64,000 nucleotides of DNA, from NCBI GenBank assembly GCA_964244495.1, contig CAXTIU010000002.1, positions 62,001 to 126,000 on the forward strand. Direction: 5' to 3'. Every line of letters starts with the position of its first letter. The stretch's first letter is position 1. Below are positions 1 through 8,923 of this stretch, piece by piece. The notes beneath the pieces were generated by a model. The model saw nothing but the letters and a program-made list of their open reading frames with translations. It did no database searches and was not told where the DNA came from. The stretch is from RH-AL1 sp964244495. GTDB taxonomy: Bacteria > Pseudomonadota > Alphaproteobacteria > Rhizobiales > Beijerinckiaceae. A program made the translations under genes and the position numbers.

Positions 1-378
1 GAACGTTTCCGTTCGCCTGCCCTGTACGGCCTGATGAAGCAGTGTGACCGACGCGGGCGATCCGGCGAACGCATCCGCCGATTGAGCGGGCTGGTACGGG
101 GTGACCGGCTGCGGCGCTTGATTTGCCTGCGGCGCCCGAGTTTCCTGCGGCGCTTGCACCGGATGCTCGCCGCCCTTCGAGGCAGGACCTTCGTGGGTGC
201 CGGACGTCGCCTCGTCGCTGGGCGTAGCGCGGCTGGGCAGCGACTGATCGTCGGCGATGATCCGGCGGATCGACGCGAGAATCTCTTCCATGGACGGCTC
301 GTAGGCGCGCTGCTCGGCACCGGTCGGCGGCTTGACGGGCATCGGACCGGAGCCTTGGAGGGTGTTGACTGCGCTCAT
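1..378 (-). CDS. popZ: PopZ family (DUF2497) polar organising protein, 5' part only
   Basis: Read leftward from an ATG at 378; an in-frame ATG also lies at 396. The open frame runs off the left edge, so only about 126 N-terminal residues are present. Residues 27-44 form the conserved N-terminal PopZ helix with the motif EPSMEEILASIRRIIADD, and a proline/glutamine/alanine-rich disordered linker follows, as in the family. PopZ self-assembles at cell poles of alphaproteobacteria and anchors the chromosomal origin and cell-cycle regulators. The conserved C-terminal oligomerisation helices lie outside the window. The gene is downstream of tolC on the same strand, a usual Rhizobiales order, with valS commonly next. 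Confidence 0.85.
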   Translation of the reverse strand, partial: MSAVNTLQGSGPMPVKPPTGAEQRAYEPSMEEILASIRRIIADDQSLPSRATPSDEATSGTHEGPASKGGEHPVQAPQETRAPQANQAPQPVTPYQPAQSADAFAGSPASVTLLHQAVQGRRTETF

Positions 379-550
379 GGCCTTTGATGCTCTCATCGAG
401 GTAAACACGGCATCGATGCGCCGCTCGTTCGCCGGCCGGTCGCCCGAAACGCTCGTCCGCCGGCAGCGATCCTTAATCTAGTTCGACGCGCGACGCACCA
501 GCAAGCAGGTTCGCCCTCCTTGCCGCGCACAGGCGCGCGAGCGAAGATGG

Positions 551-2227
551 TTAACGACCGTCGGGCGTCCGCAGCCCGATCCACTTGTCTTTGACCTGGT
601 CGAAATGGATGGTCGGGTCGTAATGGACGACGCTGAGCGCCAGGTTGGTGGCCGACAGCCGGCCGATGGCGGCGGCCACCGTGTAGCTGGCGACGACTCG
701 GTCGCGTTGCGCCGACACCAGGTTGACGCGCGCCTGAAGCAGGGCCTGCTGGGCGTTCAGCACGTCGAGCGTGGTGCGCTGGCCGACCTTGGCCTCCTCG
801 CGCACGCCATCGAGCGCGATCTCGGACGACTTCACCGCCGCCTGCGATGAGCGGATCACCGCCTTCGACGATTCGAGCAGACCCCAATTCGACACCACGT
901 TGGCGCGGATCATGTCGCGCTGGAGGTCGGCCTGGAGGCGCGCCTGCGCCAGCAGTTCCTTGGCTTGGCGGATGGAGGCGTAGGTGTCGCCACCGGTGTA
1001 GATCGGGATCTGCAGCTGCGCCAGAACGCTGGCGTTGAAGAAGCGGGCGGTCGGGTTGCCCTGGAATTGGTTCAGCACCTGCGCGTTGCCGACGAGGTTC
1101 AGCGTCGGGTAAAGGACCGCCTCGTTGATCTGCACCTGCAGCTGCGCGGCATCCACGTTGTGGAACGCCGCCTGGATCGACGGGTGCTCGGCCAGCGCGG
1201 TGACGATCGCCTGGTCGAGCGTGCGCGGCAGCAGGGGATCGATGGGACGGGCAGCCTCCAGGTGCCGCGGCTCGACGCCGATGATCTGCCGGTAGTTGCC
1301 GATGTCCGTCGACAGGTTCGCCTGCGCCGTGAAGTAGTTCGAGCGCGCGGTGGCGAGGCTCGACTCGGCCTGCGCCACGTCGGTGCGGGTGACCTCGCCG
1401 ACGTTGAATCGGTCCCGCGTCTGGCGCAGCTGTTCTTCCAGCACCGTGATGTTGTTCTTGTTCAACTCCAGGATGGCGGTGTCGCGCAGCACGTTCATGT
1501 AGGCGGTCGCGCCGTTCTGCAGCGTGTTCTGCTCGGTGTTGCGCGTCGTCTCGCGCGATTGCAGCACCTGCGACTCGGCCTGGCGCACGCCGTTGGCGGA
1601 CCGGTTGCCGTTGAACAGGTTTTGCGTGACGGTGACCGAGGCCGACGTGGGAAAGGTGTTGCTGGTCGTCGTGCCCGAAGAAACACTGGTGGTGTTGCTG
1701 GTGCCGCCCGTTGTCGTCGTTGTGCCGGTCGTCGTGCCATTGGCGCCGGTTATACCGGACCCGTTGCCCGCACCGGTCGAGGTGCCGCCCGCGCCAGTCG
1801 TGCCGCTGGAACCGCTCGTGGCACTGCCCGAAGAGCCGCTACCGATGAGTGAGGAGGACGGACCCGCCCCGAGATCGTCGCGGTTGTAACCGACCGATCC
1901 GGTGCCGGTGATCTGCGGGCGGAAGGCGGCGTTCGCGCGCGCCACGCTCTCGTCGGTGGCGCGCGTCGACGCGCGCTGCTGGTTGAGGTCGGGGTTACCG
2001 ACGTAGGCGCGGGCCAAGGCGCTGGAGATTGTTTCCGCCCGCAAAACGGTCGATGGAAGCACGGCCGGCAACAGCGAGGCCGTCAGACAGAGCATGGCCA
2101 GCCTTCGGTACGACGCTGGCGTCCCCCGTGAGGCTGGAGCAAGGCACACCGTACCGATCTCAAAGCCGGGGCACTTCGTTCCAGCGGTGGCGACGGCCCG
2201 GAACTCGCTGCGTCCCTGGCCGATCAT
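551..2227 (-). CDS. tolC: TolC family outer membrane efflux protein with a long Ser/Thr/Gly-rich loop
   Basis: Outer membrane channel of type I secretion and tripartite efflux. The protein has the two repeated TolC/OEP halves, with the LFNG motif near residue 204 and a second-half counterpart (QIPIYTGG). A hydrophobic export signal ending in VLRAE lies near residues 45-65. The start is uncertain: the longest frame begins at 2227, but an ATG at 2095 leaves a shorter signal peptide. Residues about 119-191 are almost wholly Gly, Ser, Thr and Asn. This block follows GYNRDD and precedes TVTQNLFNG, which places it in the first surface loop of the beta-barrel. Without it the length is normal for TolC. 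The pcm-like gene lies upstream on the same strand, a conserved pairing. Confidence 0.93.
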   Translation of the reverse strand: MIGQGRSEFRAVATAGTKCPGFEIGTVCLAPASRGTPASYRRLAMLCLTASLLPAVLPSTVLRAETISSALARAYVGNPDLNQQRASTRATDESVARANAAFRPQITGTGSVGYNRDDLGAGPSSSLIGSGSSGSATSGSSGTTGAGGTSTGAGNGSGITGANGTTTGTTTTTGGTSNTTSVSSGTTTSNTFPTSASVTVTQNLFNGNRSANGVRQAESQVLQSRETTRNTEQNTLQNGATAYMNVLRDTAILELNKNNITVLEEQLRQTRDRFNVGEVTRTDVAQAESSLATARSNYFTAQANLSTDIGNYRQIIGVEPRHLEAARPIDPLLPRTLDQAIVTALAEHPSIQAAFHNVDAAQLQVQINEAVLYPTLNLVGNAQVLNQFQGNPTARFFNASVLAQLQIPIYTGGDTYASIRQAKELLAQARLQADLQRDMIRANVVSNWGLLESSKAVIRSSQAAVKSSEIALDGVREEAKVGQRTTLDVLNAQQALLQARVNLVSAQRDRVVASYTVAAAIGRLSATNLALSVVHYDPTIHFDQVKDKWIGLRTPDGR

Positions 2228-2521
2228 GCCGCCAATCCCGCCTTGGGACGCACAAGCGCACGTCGTCCGTGGGACTCCCTTAACTCACCGTTCGCACTCA
2301 TCATACGTCCGGTATAAAGGATTCGTGGGTGCCGGCGACGCGACCGGATTGGAAAAGCCGGTGGTGGCGCAAAAATGCGACAGAGCATCAACGAGACTTG
2401 AACGCTCATGTCTTGACTCACGAAGCACGCGGCCAAGCGAGGCTCACATGGCCGGCATCATGCGCCGGACCAAAGATCGCGAGGCGTGATGGGGCGATGA
2501 ATCCTCTCCCGAGCGTACCCG

Positions 2522-3265
2522 TCAGAACTCGAACGTCGGTGCGGGCGCGAAAGCGGGCAGCAGCGGCGCGGACGCGTCGAACAGGTAGCGGTTGCCGACC
2601 TCCGCGCCCCGCTTCTCGTAGCAGATCGCCTTCGCTGCGCGACCGGTCGGGTCGTCGGGCGCGCGCCGGATGACGGTGAGACGCCCGCCCTCGGCCAGTT
2701 GCGACAGCAAACCCTCGAGATTGGTCGCGACGGCGCCGTTGACCAAGATCACGTCGAATGGGCCGTCCGTCTCGGCACCTTCCGCCAGGCTGCCGTCCAG
2801 GGTGCGGACACGCTCCAGCCCGCACGCCGCCAAGCGCCCTTGCAAGGCGCGCCGCATCGCCGGGCCGGACTCGAGCGCGATGACCTCGGCGGCGAGGCCG
2901 GCGAGGATCGCGGTGGAATAGCCGCTGCCGCAGGCGATATCGAGGACCCTGTCGGTCGCCTTGAGCCGGGCACCCTGGATCATGCGGGCAAGGACCATCG
3001 GCATCAGCAGCGTGCGGGCCTCCTCGCCCGGCGCCTCCGCCGGCAATTTCAGCGCGACGTCCGAATAGGCCAGCATCCGCAGATCGTCGGGGAGGAAACG
3101 TTCCCTCGGCACGTCCAGGATGCGGTTGATCAGGCGCTGGTCGGTCACCTCGAAGGTGCGGATCTGGCAGTCGACCATCGTTTGCCGCTGCACCCGCGAG
3201 TCATGCAGGTCCTCGCCGTCCTTCAAGCGTGCAGTGTCGGCGGGATCGGATGCGATGACCTGCAT
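2522..3265 (-). CDS. Protein-L-isoaspartate O-methyltransferase family protein (PCMT-like)
   Basis: SAM-dependent methyltransferase of the PCMT family, which repairs isoaspartyl residues. The SAM-binding motif VLDIACGSGYSTA lies near residues 107-119, preceded by family blocks MVDCQIRTFEVTD and VPRERFLP. The family's usual active-site stretch (T-x-S-Q-P) is not matched: here it reads TLLMPMVLARM. That is common for the alphaproteobacterial copy beside tolC and makes its substrate uncertain. The longest frame starts at 3265. Comparison with relatives suggests a later start, GTG 3193 or ATG 3178. It is upstream of tolC, about 290 bp away, on the same strand. Confidence 0.85.
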   Translation of the reverse strand: MQVIASDPADTARLKDGEDLHDSRVQRQTMVDCQIRTFEVTDQRLINRILDVPRERFLPDDLRMLAYSDVALKLPAEAPGEEARTLLMPMVLARMIQGARLKATDRVLDIACGSGYSTAILAGLAAEVIALESGPAMRRALQGRLAACGLERVRTLDGSLAEGAETDGPFDVILVNGAVATNLEGLLSQLAEGGRLTVIRRAPDDPTGRAAKAICYEKRGAEVGNRYLFDASAPLLPAFAPAPTFEF

Positions 3266-3472
3266 GGCCCTACAGCTTCACTGATGCGCCACCGGAGCAG
3301 CTTCACGCCGCTTATAGGACCGCGAGCGATCGACTGTCCATGGTCGCGGCCACATGCGTCGGCTACCTTGGCCGTCGCGTTGCGGGTGCCGCGAGACGAT
3401 GCGAGAACGGGTCCTCTGCGGCCGGTATGCCCTTCGCGACGGGCCGCTCGCGAAGGACGAAGGGACGATGCC

Positions 3473-4039
3473 TTGAGCGACTCGCCGACCGAACATTTCG
3501 AGCATGCCCAGCACGCCACTCACGTCGCGGGCGGCGGCGATCCCTTCCTCGGCAAGGTGTCGATCACCATCGCGGTGCTGGCCGTGCTCGCGGCGGCGGT
3601 CGGTTCGCTCGAAACGCTCGAGACGGCCGCCACCATCCGCGACAAGACCAGCGCGGCCATCGTTCAGAACAAGGCCACCGACCAGTGGGGGTTCTTCGCC
3701 CGGCAGAGCCTCAAGAGATCCATGTACGACATCGCCGCCGAGAACGCGCCCGCCGACAGGAGCGACCCCTACCGCGCCAAGGCGAAGCAGTACGAGGCGG
3801 AGTCGCGGGCGACACAGAGGGAAGCGGAAAGGCTCGAACATGGCGTCGGCGATCAGAACGAGGACAGCGAGCGACACGAGCATCGTCACCAGATCCTGAC
3901 GATCGCGGCGACCTTCCTCCATATCGCCATCGCGGTCGCGACGATCGCGATTGTGATGCGCGGCCGTCGCTGGCCGTACTATACCGCCGTGACGTTGGGT
4001 GTACTCGGCGCGATCGGGGCGGCGCTGGCCTACGTGTGA
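3473..4039 (+). CDS. DUF4337 family membrane protein
   Basis: Predicted 188-residue membrane protein. A hydrophobic segment near residues 25-45 (VSITIAVLAVLAAAVGS) is followed by a charged middle region carrying the family pattern around NKATDQWGFFARQSLK, then two hydrophobic C-terminal helices flanking the short loop MRGRRWPYY. This layout is typical of DUF4337, whose function is unknown. The chosen start is TTG at 3473 (reading SDSPTEHFEHA), preceded by a GAAGG ribosome-binding site. An upstream open reading extends into antisense of the methyltransferase gene and is not credible. The gene is divergent from the pcm-like gene. Confidence 0.8.
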   Translation: MSDSPTEHFEHAQHATHVAGGGDPFLGKVSITIAVLAVLAAAVGSLETLETAATIRDKTSAAIVQNKATDQWGFFARQSLKRSMYDIAAENAPADRSDPYRAKAKQYEAESRATQREAERLEHGVGDQNEDSERHEHRHQILTIAATFLHIAIAVATIAIVMRGRRWPYYTAVTLGVLGAIGAALAYV

Positions 4040-4082
4040 GCGAAACGGCGGCTGTACCCTCCGGCAGCGACCGCTCGCGCCG

Positions 4083-4658
4083 TCAGCCCTTCAGGCGCGT
4101 ATTGCACTGGCTGTAGTAGCCACCCTTCGCGAGCCAGACGAGACCGCCGTTCCCATTGCTCGCCTTGTTGGCGTGGTATTGCGCCAGACACGTGTGGAAG
4201 CGGGCCTTGCCCGGCGTCTCATTCGAGAACTCGGCGGACACGGCCGTCGGGAACACGGCGCTTCCAGCCACCGCCGGCGCGCTCGGAGCGGGGGCCCGCC
4301 TCGTGGGAGCTACCGGCGCGGGGGCGGCCGGCGCCGCTGCCGTGGTCGTCGGGGCAATGGCCTTCGGGGCCGCCGGTGGCGGCGAGGCGAGCGCCGACAC
4401 GGGCGCCGGGACAGGCGTCGAAGCGGGGGCGGCCGGCGCCGCGCCCTTCTCCGCCTTGGCCTCGGTGGAGCATTGCTTGTAATACTGCCGGTACGTCTGC
4501 CCGTTCAAGCTGTTGGCGGCTTTGGCCGCCTGGTACTTGGCGCTGCACTCCTTTTGCACGGCGGAAGCGGCCAAGGCTCCGCCACATCCGGCGAGCAAGC
4601 TCGCGGCAACCAGGGACGGGACGAGAACAAAAGCTCCGATCGGCAACGTCTTCAGCAT
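4083..4658 (-). CDS. Hypothetical lipoprotein with alanine/proline-rich linker
   Basis: About 191 residues. A type II signal peptide ends in the lipobox LLAGC, so the mature protein should be membrane anchored. Two short similar cysteine-containing domains flank a long Ala/Pro linker: an N-terminal one (ECSAKYQAAKA, then YRQYYKQC) and a C-terminal one (FHTCLAQYHANKA, then GYYSQC). Each looks like a repeat of a C-x(2,3)-Y-x-A-x-K-A...Y-x-x-C unit, which suggests a duplicated disulphide-stabilised module. ATG 4658 is preferred because GGAGG lies nine bases upstream; ATG 4667 would abut that site. Function unknown. The gene is divergent from the EcsC-family gene. Confidence 0.75.
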   Translation of the reverse strand: MLKTLPIGAFVLVPSLVAASLLAGCGGALAASAVQKECSAKYQAAKAANSLNGQTYRQYYKQCSTEAKAEKGAAPAAPASTPVPAPVSALASPPPAAPKAIAPTTTAAAPAAPAPVAPTRRAPAPSAPAVAGSAVFPTAVSAEFSNETPGKARFHTCLAQYHANKASNGNGGLVWLAKGGYYSQCNTRLKG

Positions 4659-4893
4659 GGGATTCATCCTCCGGCGCGCGCAGTCGAACGCGTCGAGACG
4701 AAACCTCCCGCAAAAGAAAGGTCGGGTCAAACACGGAAACGTCAATGGCAGCGGCGATGCACAAGGGCGGCGTCGACGCGGTGGCGCAGCCACGGCGCTC
4801 GGTTTTCGCCGCGTGCTTGCAACTGCGAACCAAGCAACGGCTCAGCCGTTTGCGGCGGTGAGGGACGCGAGTCCATCGAGCCGGAGATGTCGA

Positions 4894-5775
4894 TTGAGCG
4901 AACCCGCATCCAACCTTCCCGTCGTGACCTCCGGCATGGTGCGCGCGGGACGGGGCGCTCTGCAGGCGGAGGATCTCGACGCCCTGCAACGCGCGATGAG
5001 GGCACTCGAACACACAAATCTCGCGACCCGTCTCGCCACCACGGTCGGGCGGCAACTCGGCACCCTCACCAAGTTCCTGCCGATCGGTGTCTCGGGCATC
5101 GTCAATCGTGCCGCGGAACGAGCGATCGAGTCGGCGATGTCGGTCGCCCTCGCTTCGCTCCAGACCCGGTCGTCGCGGGCAACGCCGCCGCGCGACTCCC
5201 GCTTCTTCCACAAGGCGCTCGCGACCGCCTCTGGCGCGGCGGGCGGCGTGTTCGGTCTGTCGAGCCTGCCGGTTGAACTGCCGTTGACGACCGTTGTCAT
5301 CTTGCGCTCGATCGCCGACATCGCCCGTCGCGAGGGCGAGGACCTCGCCGATCCGGACGTCGCCCTCGCATGCCTTCAAGTCTTCGCCCTCGGCGCTCAC
5401 GAGAAGGACGACGACTTTACCGACAGCGGTTATTTCGCCACGCGCGGCCTGCTCGCCAAGACCATCACGGAGGCGAGCCGTTACGTGCTCTCGCAAGGCG
5501 TGGGGGGCGAGGGCGCGCCTGTTCTCGTCAAGTTCGTGAGCCAGGTCGCGTCGAGGTTTGGGATCGTCGTGTCCGAGAAGCTCGCCGCCCAGGCTGTACC
5601 CGTGCTCGGCGCGGCCGGCGGCGCGGCTGTCAATTACGCCTTCGCCGATCATTTCCAGTCGATCGCCTTCGGCCACTTCACCGTCCGCCGCCTGGAGCGG
5701 CTTTACGGCGGCGAGGTCGTGAAAGCGGAGTACGACCGCCTTCTCGAAACGCTACGCGGCGCGGCCTACGTTTGA
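4894..5775 (+). CDS. EcsC family protein
   Basis: A 293-residue protein matching the EcsC family throughout, including the helical segment PIGVSGIVNRAAERAIESAM and the glycine/alanine-rich SGAAGGVFGLSSLPVELPLTT, plus a second amphipathic Ala/Gly-rich block near the C-terminus (VPVLGAAGGAAVNYAFADHF). EcsC was named from a Bacillus ABC-transporter operon, but its biochemical role is not settled; in alphaproteobacteria it usually stands alone as a putative peripheral membrane protein. TTG 4894 has GGAG seven bases upstream and gives the residues SEPASNLPV; later GTG and ATG codons (4924, 4939) are alternatives. Confidence 0.85.
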   Translation: MSEPASNLPVVTSGMVRAGRGALQAEDLDALQRAMRALEHTNLATRLATTVGRQLGTLTKFLPIGVSGIVNRAAERAIESAMSVALASLQTRSSRATPPRDSRFFHKALATASGAAGGVFGLSSLPVELPLTTVVILRSIADIARREGEDLADPDVALACLQVFALGAHEKDDDFTDSGYFATRGLLAKTITEASRYVLSQGVGGEGAPVLVKFVSQVASRFGIVVSEKLAAQAVPVLGAAGGAAVNYAFADHFQSIAFGHFTVRRLERLYGGEVVKAEYDRLLETLRGAAYV

Positions 5776-6164
5776 GACGGCGTTGTGGCAAGTGGGCGCC
5801 GTGCGATCTCGCATGGTAGACCGCGCAGCGGCCTTCGCTTTGAGGTCGTGGTGTCAGCGGCAGGGCAGGTCATCGACCTGCCGTCGTGTTCCGGGACTTG
5901 GCGAGCGTTCTCCGCACCTCTACTCGCAGCGTTTCGAGATAAGAAAGGTGGAGGCCGCTCCGTCGATCGTGGCCACGTCATCGGAGATATCAAAGAGGAA
6001 GCGATGCACGCGACGCCTCGCCGTTGAAGGCAGGCTCTCAATCGACAGCTGATCGTTCGCGATGTGTACAGGCCTGCGAGGGTGCCTGCGCCCACGTTCC
6101 CGCAACACAGCAAATGAATGAACCGACTCGAAGGTCGCGCGTTTGTTTACCGAAGGGGACGGTC
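5776..6164. other. Non-coding stretch, lower GC
   Basis: These 389 bases between the EcsC-family gene and the exported-protein gene hold no convincing reading frame. From about 5930 on the base composition is visibly less GC-rich than the rest of the window. I found no tRNA, strong hairpin or clear promoter; only the Shine-Dalgarno GAAGGGG just before the next start stands out. Confidence 0.5.
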
Positions 6165-6752
6165 ATGCTGCAGAAAAACAAGGTCGTTAGGAAGCTTTCA
6201 AGCCGTCGTGGCGCCGTCGTGTTAGCGATAGGCGTTATGGCCGGATTGGCGACCGCGCCGTCGAGTGCGCAGGCGGGGTTCTTCGACCAGCTCTTCGGCG
6301 TTTTCCAGGCGCCGGCACCCACTCCGACGCCATCTTACGATTACGATCGGGCACCGAGGGCGATACCTCGCGAGAGCCGCCATATTCGCAAGCATGTGGC
6401 CACCATCAGCGACAAGCCTATTCTGCAGAAGACCACTGGACTTATGGAAGATAAGACGCTGCGCGCCGGCGACGCTGTGATGATGCAAGACGGGGTGCAT
6501 GTTTACGCTGGACCGGGCTCGGCATCGCACGACCGCGACCAATTCGTGCCGCTCGACGACGCTCGACGCCTTTCTGAGAGGACGCGCATTCAGCTGGCGT
6601 CCATGGATACGACCCGCAACGACCCGCTTACGCGCGACAACAAGCCCGACACGATTGCCTCTGGGCGGTCCGCTGCGGTCGGCACTTCTGTGGTGGCCGG
6701 CTATCGGATCACCGATGCGAAGGGTGCGTCCGTACGGTATGTCGGTCCGTGA
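6165..6752 (+). CDS. Exported hypothetical protein
   Basis: A 195-residue protein starting at ATG 6165, with GAAGGGG nine bases upstream. A Sec signal peptide is visible: basic N-terminus (KNKVVRKLSSRR), hydrophobic core (GAVVLAIGVMAGLATA) and a likely cleavage after SSAQA. The mature N-terminus GFFDQLFGVFQ followed by a Pro-rich stretch is a pattern I associate with periplasmic or cell-wall proteins of Rhizobiales, but I do not recognise a named domain. The C-terminal half (DKTLRAGDAVMMQDGVHVYAG) may be beta-rich. Codon use is less GC-biased than in flanking core genes. Confidence 0.65.
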   Translation: MLQKNKVVRKLSSRRGAVVLAIGVMAGLATAPSSAQAGFFDQLFGVFQAPAPTPTPSYDYDRAPRAIPRESRHIRKHVATISDKPILQKTTGLMEDKTLRAGDAVMMQDGVHVYAGPGSASHDRDQFVPLDDARRLSERTRIQLASMDTTRNDPLTRDNKPDTIASGRSAAVGTSVVAGYRITDAKGASVRYVGP

Positions 6753-6774
6753 TCGAGTCGCCGACCGCGTGATG

Positions 6775-7503
6775 CTAGCCCATCTCGTCTATTGGACGAA
6801 GTGCAAGACGCGCCAGTGCTTTCGAGGCAAGCGATCGTGTGATTCGACGGCCAGTCGCTAGTGCGACATTGTCAACGGCGGTAACGAATTGTCCAATGGC
6901 GGCGAGAGATCTGTCGCAATGAAGCGCCGCGTAATTGATGACCTCGTCGTCGACGAGTATTTGGCGATCCGCGAACAGCTTGACGACCACTGCTTTGATC
7001 AGTTCCGCATCGGGTTGGTGAATCTCAACAACGTGAGCCAACCTTAATCTTGATCGTAGATCAGGTATAGAAATGGACCAAGCTGCCGGCGTCGTTTGAG
7101 CGGTCATCAGCAGCCATCCATTTGTTTCACCGACTATATTGATGAGGTGAAACAGCGAAGCTTGGTCGTAGGCGGTCCCGCCGCAGTCGTCCACGAAAGC
7201 GACCACGGGGCCGTCCCAAGTCTGCGGGCCGGCAGCTTGGCTGACCGTGACAGTCTGCGCCCTCGCCCGTGCCGCCCAGATCGCTCCGAGATGACTCTTG
7301 CCCGAACCTGGCGGCCCGACGATGAGGAGGGTGCGTGTCGACCAGACAGGCCAGTGCGCGACCGCGGCATAAGCATCGGCGTTGGAAGCCGAAACGAGGA
7401 ACTCGTCGGGATCGTAGGATGGTTCTCGCGCCAGATCGAGGACGAGTTGACGCTCATACCCTTCCTCGCGTCTTCGCTTGAAACCGTCATCGTCGTCCGT
7501 CAT
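6775..7503 (-). CDS. hdaA: HdaA, DnaA-related regulator of replication initiation
   Basis: A 242-residue AAA+ protein related to DnaA domain III. The N-terminus carries a sliding-clamp-binding motif QLVLDL (residues 19-24), and the Walker A motif GPPGSGKSH lies at 63-71. A Walker B-like segment (VVAFVDDCGG) and a DLRSRLRLAHVVEI stretch follow, as in Hda and DnaA. HdaA works with the DNA-loaded clamp to promote ATP hydrolysis by DnaA and so prevent over-initiation. Its ATG overlaps the stop of the upstream AI-2E permease by four bases (ATGA), so the two are co-transcribed. The 3' half is less GC-rich than neighbouring core genes. Confidence 0.85.
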   Translation of the reverse strand: MTDDDDGFKRRREEGYERQLVLDLAREPSYDPDEFLVSASNADAYAAVAHWPVWSTRTLLIVGPPGSGKSHLGAIWAARARAQTVTVSQAAGPQTWDGPVVAFVDDCGGTAYDQASLFHLINIVGETNGWLLMTAQTTPAAWSISIPDLRSRLRLAHVVEIHQPDAELIKAVVVKLFADRQILVDDEVINYAALHCDRSLAAIGQFVTAVDNVALATGRRITRSLASKALARLALRPIDEMG

Positions 7504-8774
7504 GTCCCTGACAGCCTGGCGGGCGGAGGAATCTGCGCGAGCGACGTTTGCGTCGGCGCGATCTCTCCGGTGTAAATCGGGCTCTCGCGATAACGCCGCG
7601 TGGCGAAGCGAAGAAGTACGCCGATCGCCGATGCGACCGGGACGGCGACGATGAGACCTGTAAACCCACCGACGCTACTGAATCCGAAGAGCGCGAAGAT
7701 GATCCAGACCGGGTGCAGGCCGACTTTATCCCCGACCAGCTTCGGCGACAGGACGTTGCCTTCGAGAAACTGGCCGATCAGCACGACGGCCAGCGCGAAT
7801 GCTGGCAAGTGCCAACTCGGCCAGCCCTGGACGACCGCCACGAGCAAGGCGAGCACGAGGACGACCAGAGAGCCGACATAGGGCACGAAGCTCAGTACGC
7901 CGCCGATGATGCCGATCAGCAGGCCGAAGTTCAGCCCGATCAGCGTGAGGCCGACCCCGTACCACACCGCCAGGAAGAGGCACACCAGCGATTGTCCCCG
8001 CATGAAGCCGGCGAGCGCGAGGTCGATATCGTGTGCGATGCTCCGTACGGTTTCGCGGTTGCGCGGCGGCACCAATCCATCGATCATGGCGATCATCTTG
8101 GGCCAGTCGAGCAGCATGTAGAAGCCGACGACCGGGGTAATGATCAGCAACGAGAACAGGTCGAGCAGCGCCGCACCGCGCGACAACAGGCTGTTGGCGA
8201 AGGTCGCCACCCAAGCCACGCCCTTGTTGGTGATATCGGTCGTGTAACCCTTGAAGTCGGTGATGCTGCCGTTCAGCCCAAGCTTGGCAAGCACGGCGCT
8301 ACCCCATCCTTGCGAGAATTGCGCTGCCAGCGAGGCCGCGAGGTCCTGAGCCCTGTTCACGAGTTCCGGGAGCGCCTTGATGAATTCGCTGATCTGCCGC
8401 ACCACCATCGGCGCGAAGACGGTCAGCACGACCACGATCGTGACGATCGCTCCAACGAGGATGACGGACACCGCGCCGACCCGCTTCAAACCGATCCTTT
8501 CCAGCTTGTTGGTGAAGGGATCCAGTAGGTAGCCGACCACGATCGCCACCACGAACGGTAGCAGCACCGCCTCGAACAGCCAGAGAAGAAAGAAGAGAAT
8601 GGCACCGGCAGCGGCCCAGAAGCCGACCTTCCACCCGATGCCGAGTCGTCTTGGCACGATGCGTCGCCCTGTCGCCCGGCCCCACCGCAATGGTGCGGCG
8701 CGTTCCTGAGATAGGCGGCCTCGCCGGGCAGCGTCAATGGCGGCTGGCCGTGGCGCGTTCGCAAGATTGATCAT
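7500..8774 (-). CDS. AI-2E family transporter (PerM-like permease)
   Basis: Multi-pass inner membrane protein of the AI-2E exporter/PerM family. Recognisable blocks are the N-terminal membrane helices ending in VVAIVVGYLLDPF, a large periplasmic-type helical domain (residues roughly 120-200 in the long form), the GFYMLLDWPKM segment, and C-terminal FVPYVGSL...EGNVLSPKLVGDKVGLHPVWII. The family includes proton-coupled exporters; substrate here is unknown. Start is uncertain: ATG 8774 gives a basic N-tail of about 40 residues, while GTG 8657 (VPRRLGIGWKVGFW) agrees better with the length of relatives. It overlaps hdaA and is divergent from purM. Confidence 0.85.
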   Translation of the reverse strand: MINLANAPRPAAIDAARRGRLSQERAAPLRWGRATGRRIVPRRLGIGWKVGFWAAAGAILFFLLWLFEAVLLPFVVAIVVGYLLDPFTNKLERIGLKRVGAVSVILVGAIVTIVVVLTVFAPMVVRQISEFIKALPELVNRAQDLAASLAAQFSQGWGSAVLAKLGLNGSITDFKGYTTDITNKGVAWVATFANSLLSRGAALLDLFSLLIITPVVGFYMLLDWPKMIAMIDGLVPPRNRETVRSIAHDIDLALAGFMRGQSLVCLFLAVWYGVGLTLIGLNFGLLIGIIGGVLSFVPYVGSLVVLVLALLVAVVQGWPSWHLPAFALAVVLIGQFLEGNVLSPKLVGDKVGLHPVWIIFALFGFSSVGGFTGLIVAVPVASAIGVLLRFATRRYRESPIYTGEIAPTQTSLAQIPPPARLSGT

Positions 8775-8923
8775 CCTTTGCGGCGGGCCGGCTTGTGGCG
8801 CCCATCGCGCGATGGCAATGTCCGTGAGGGGCGATCTCCGGGGCACCTTGGCTTCGCGTCGAGGCTCGCCTCGTTCTCTGTCCGCGCGCGTTGCCCTCGC
8901 GCCTGACCCCGTACAGATCGAGC

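Noticed and set aside
2699..3472. N-terminal extension of the DUF4337 protein by 258 codons
   Set aside because: The extension is antisense to the methyltransferase gene and lacks similarity to the family; a TTG with a Shine-Dalgarno at 3473 fits.
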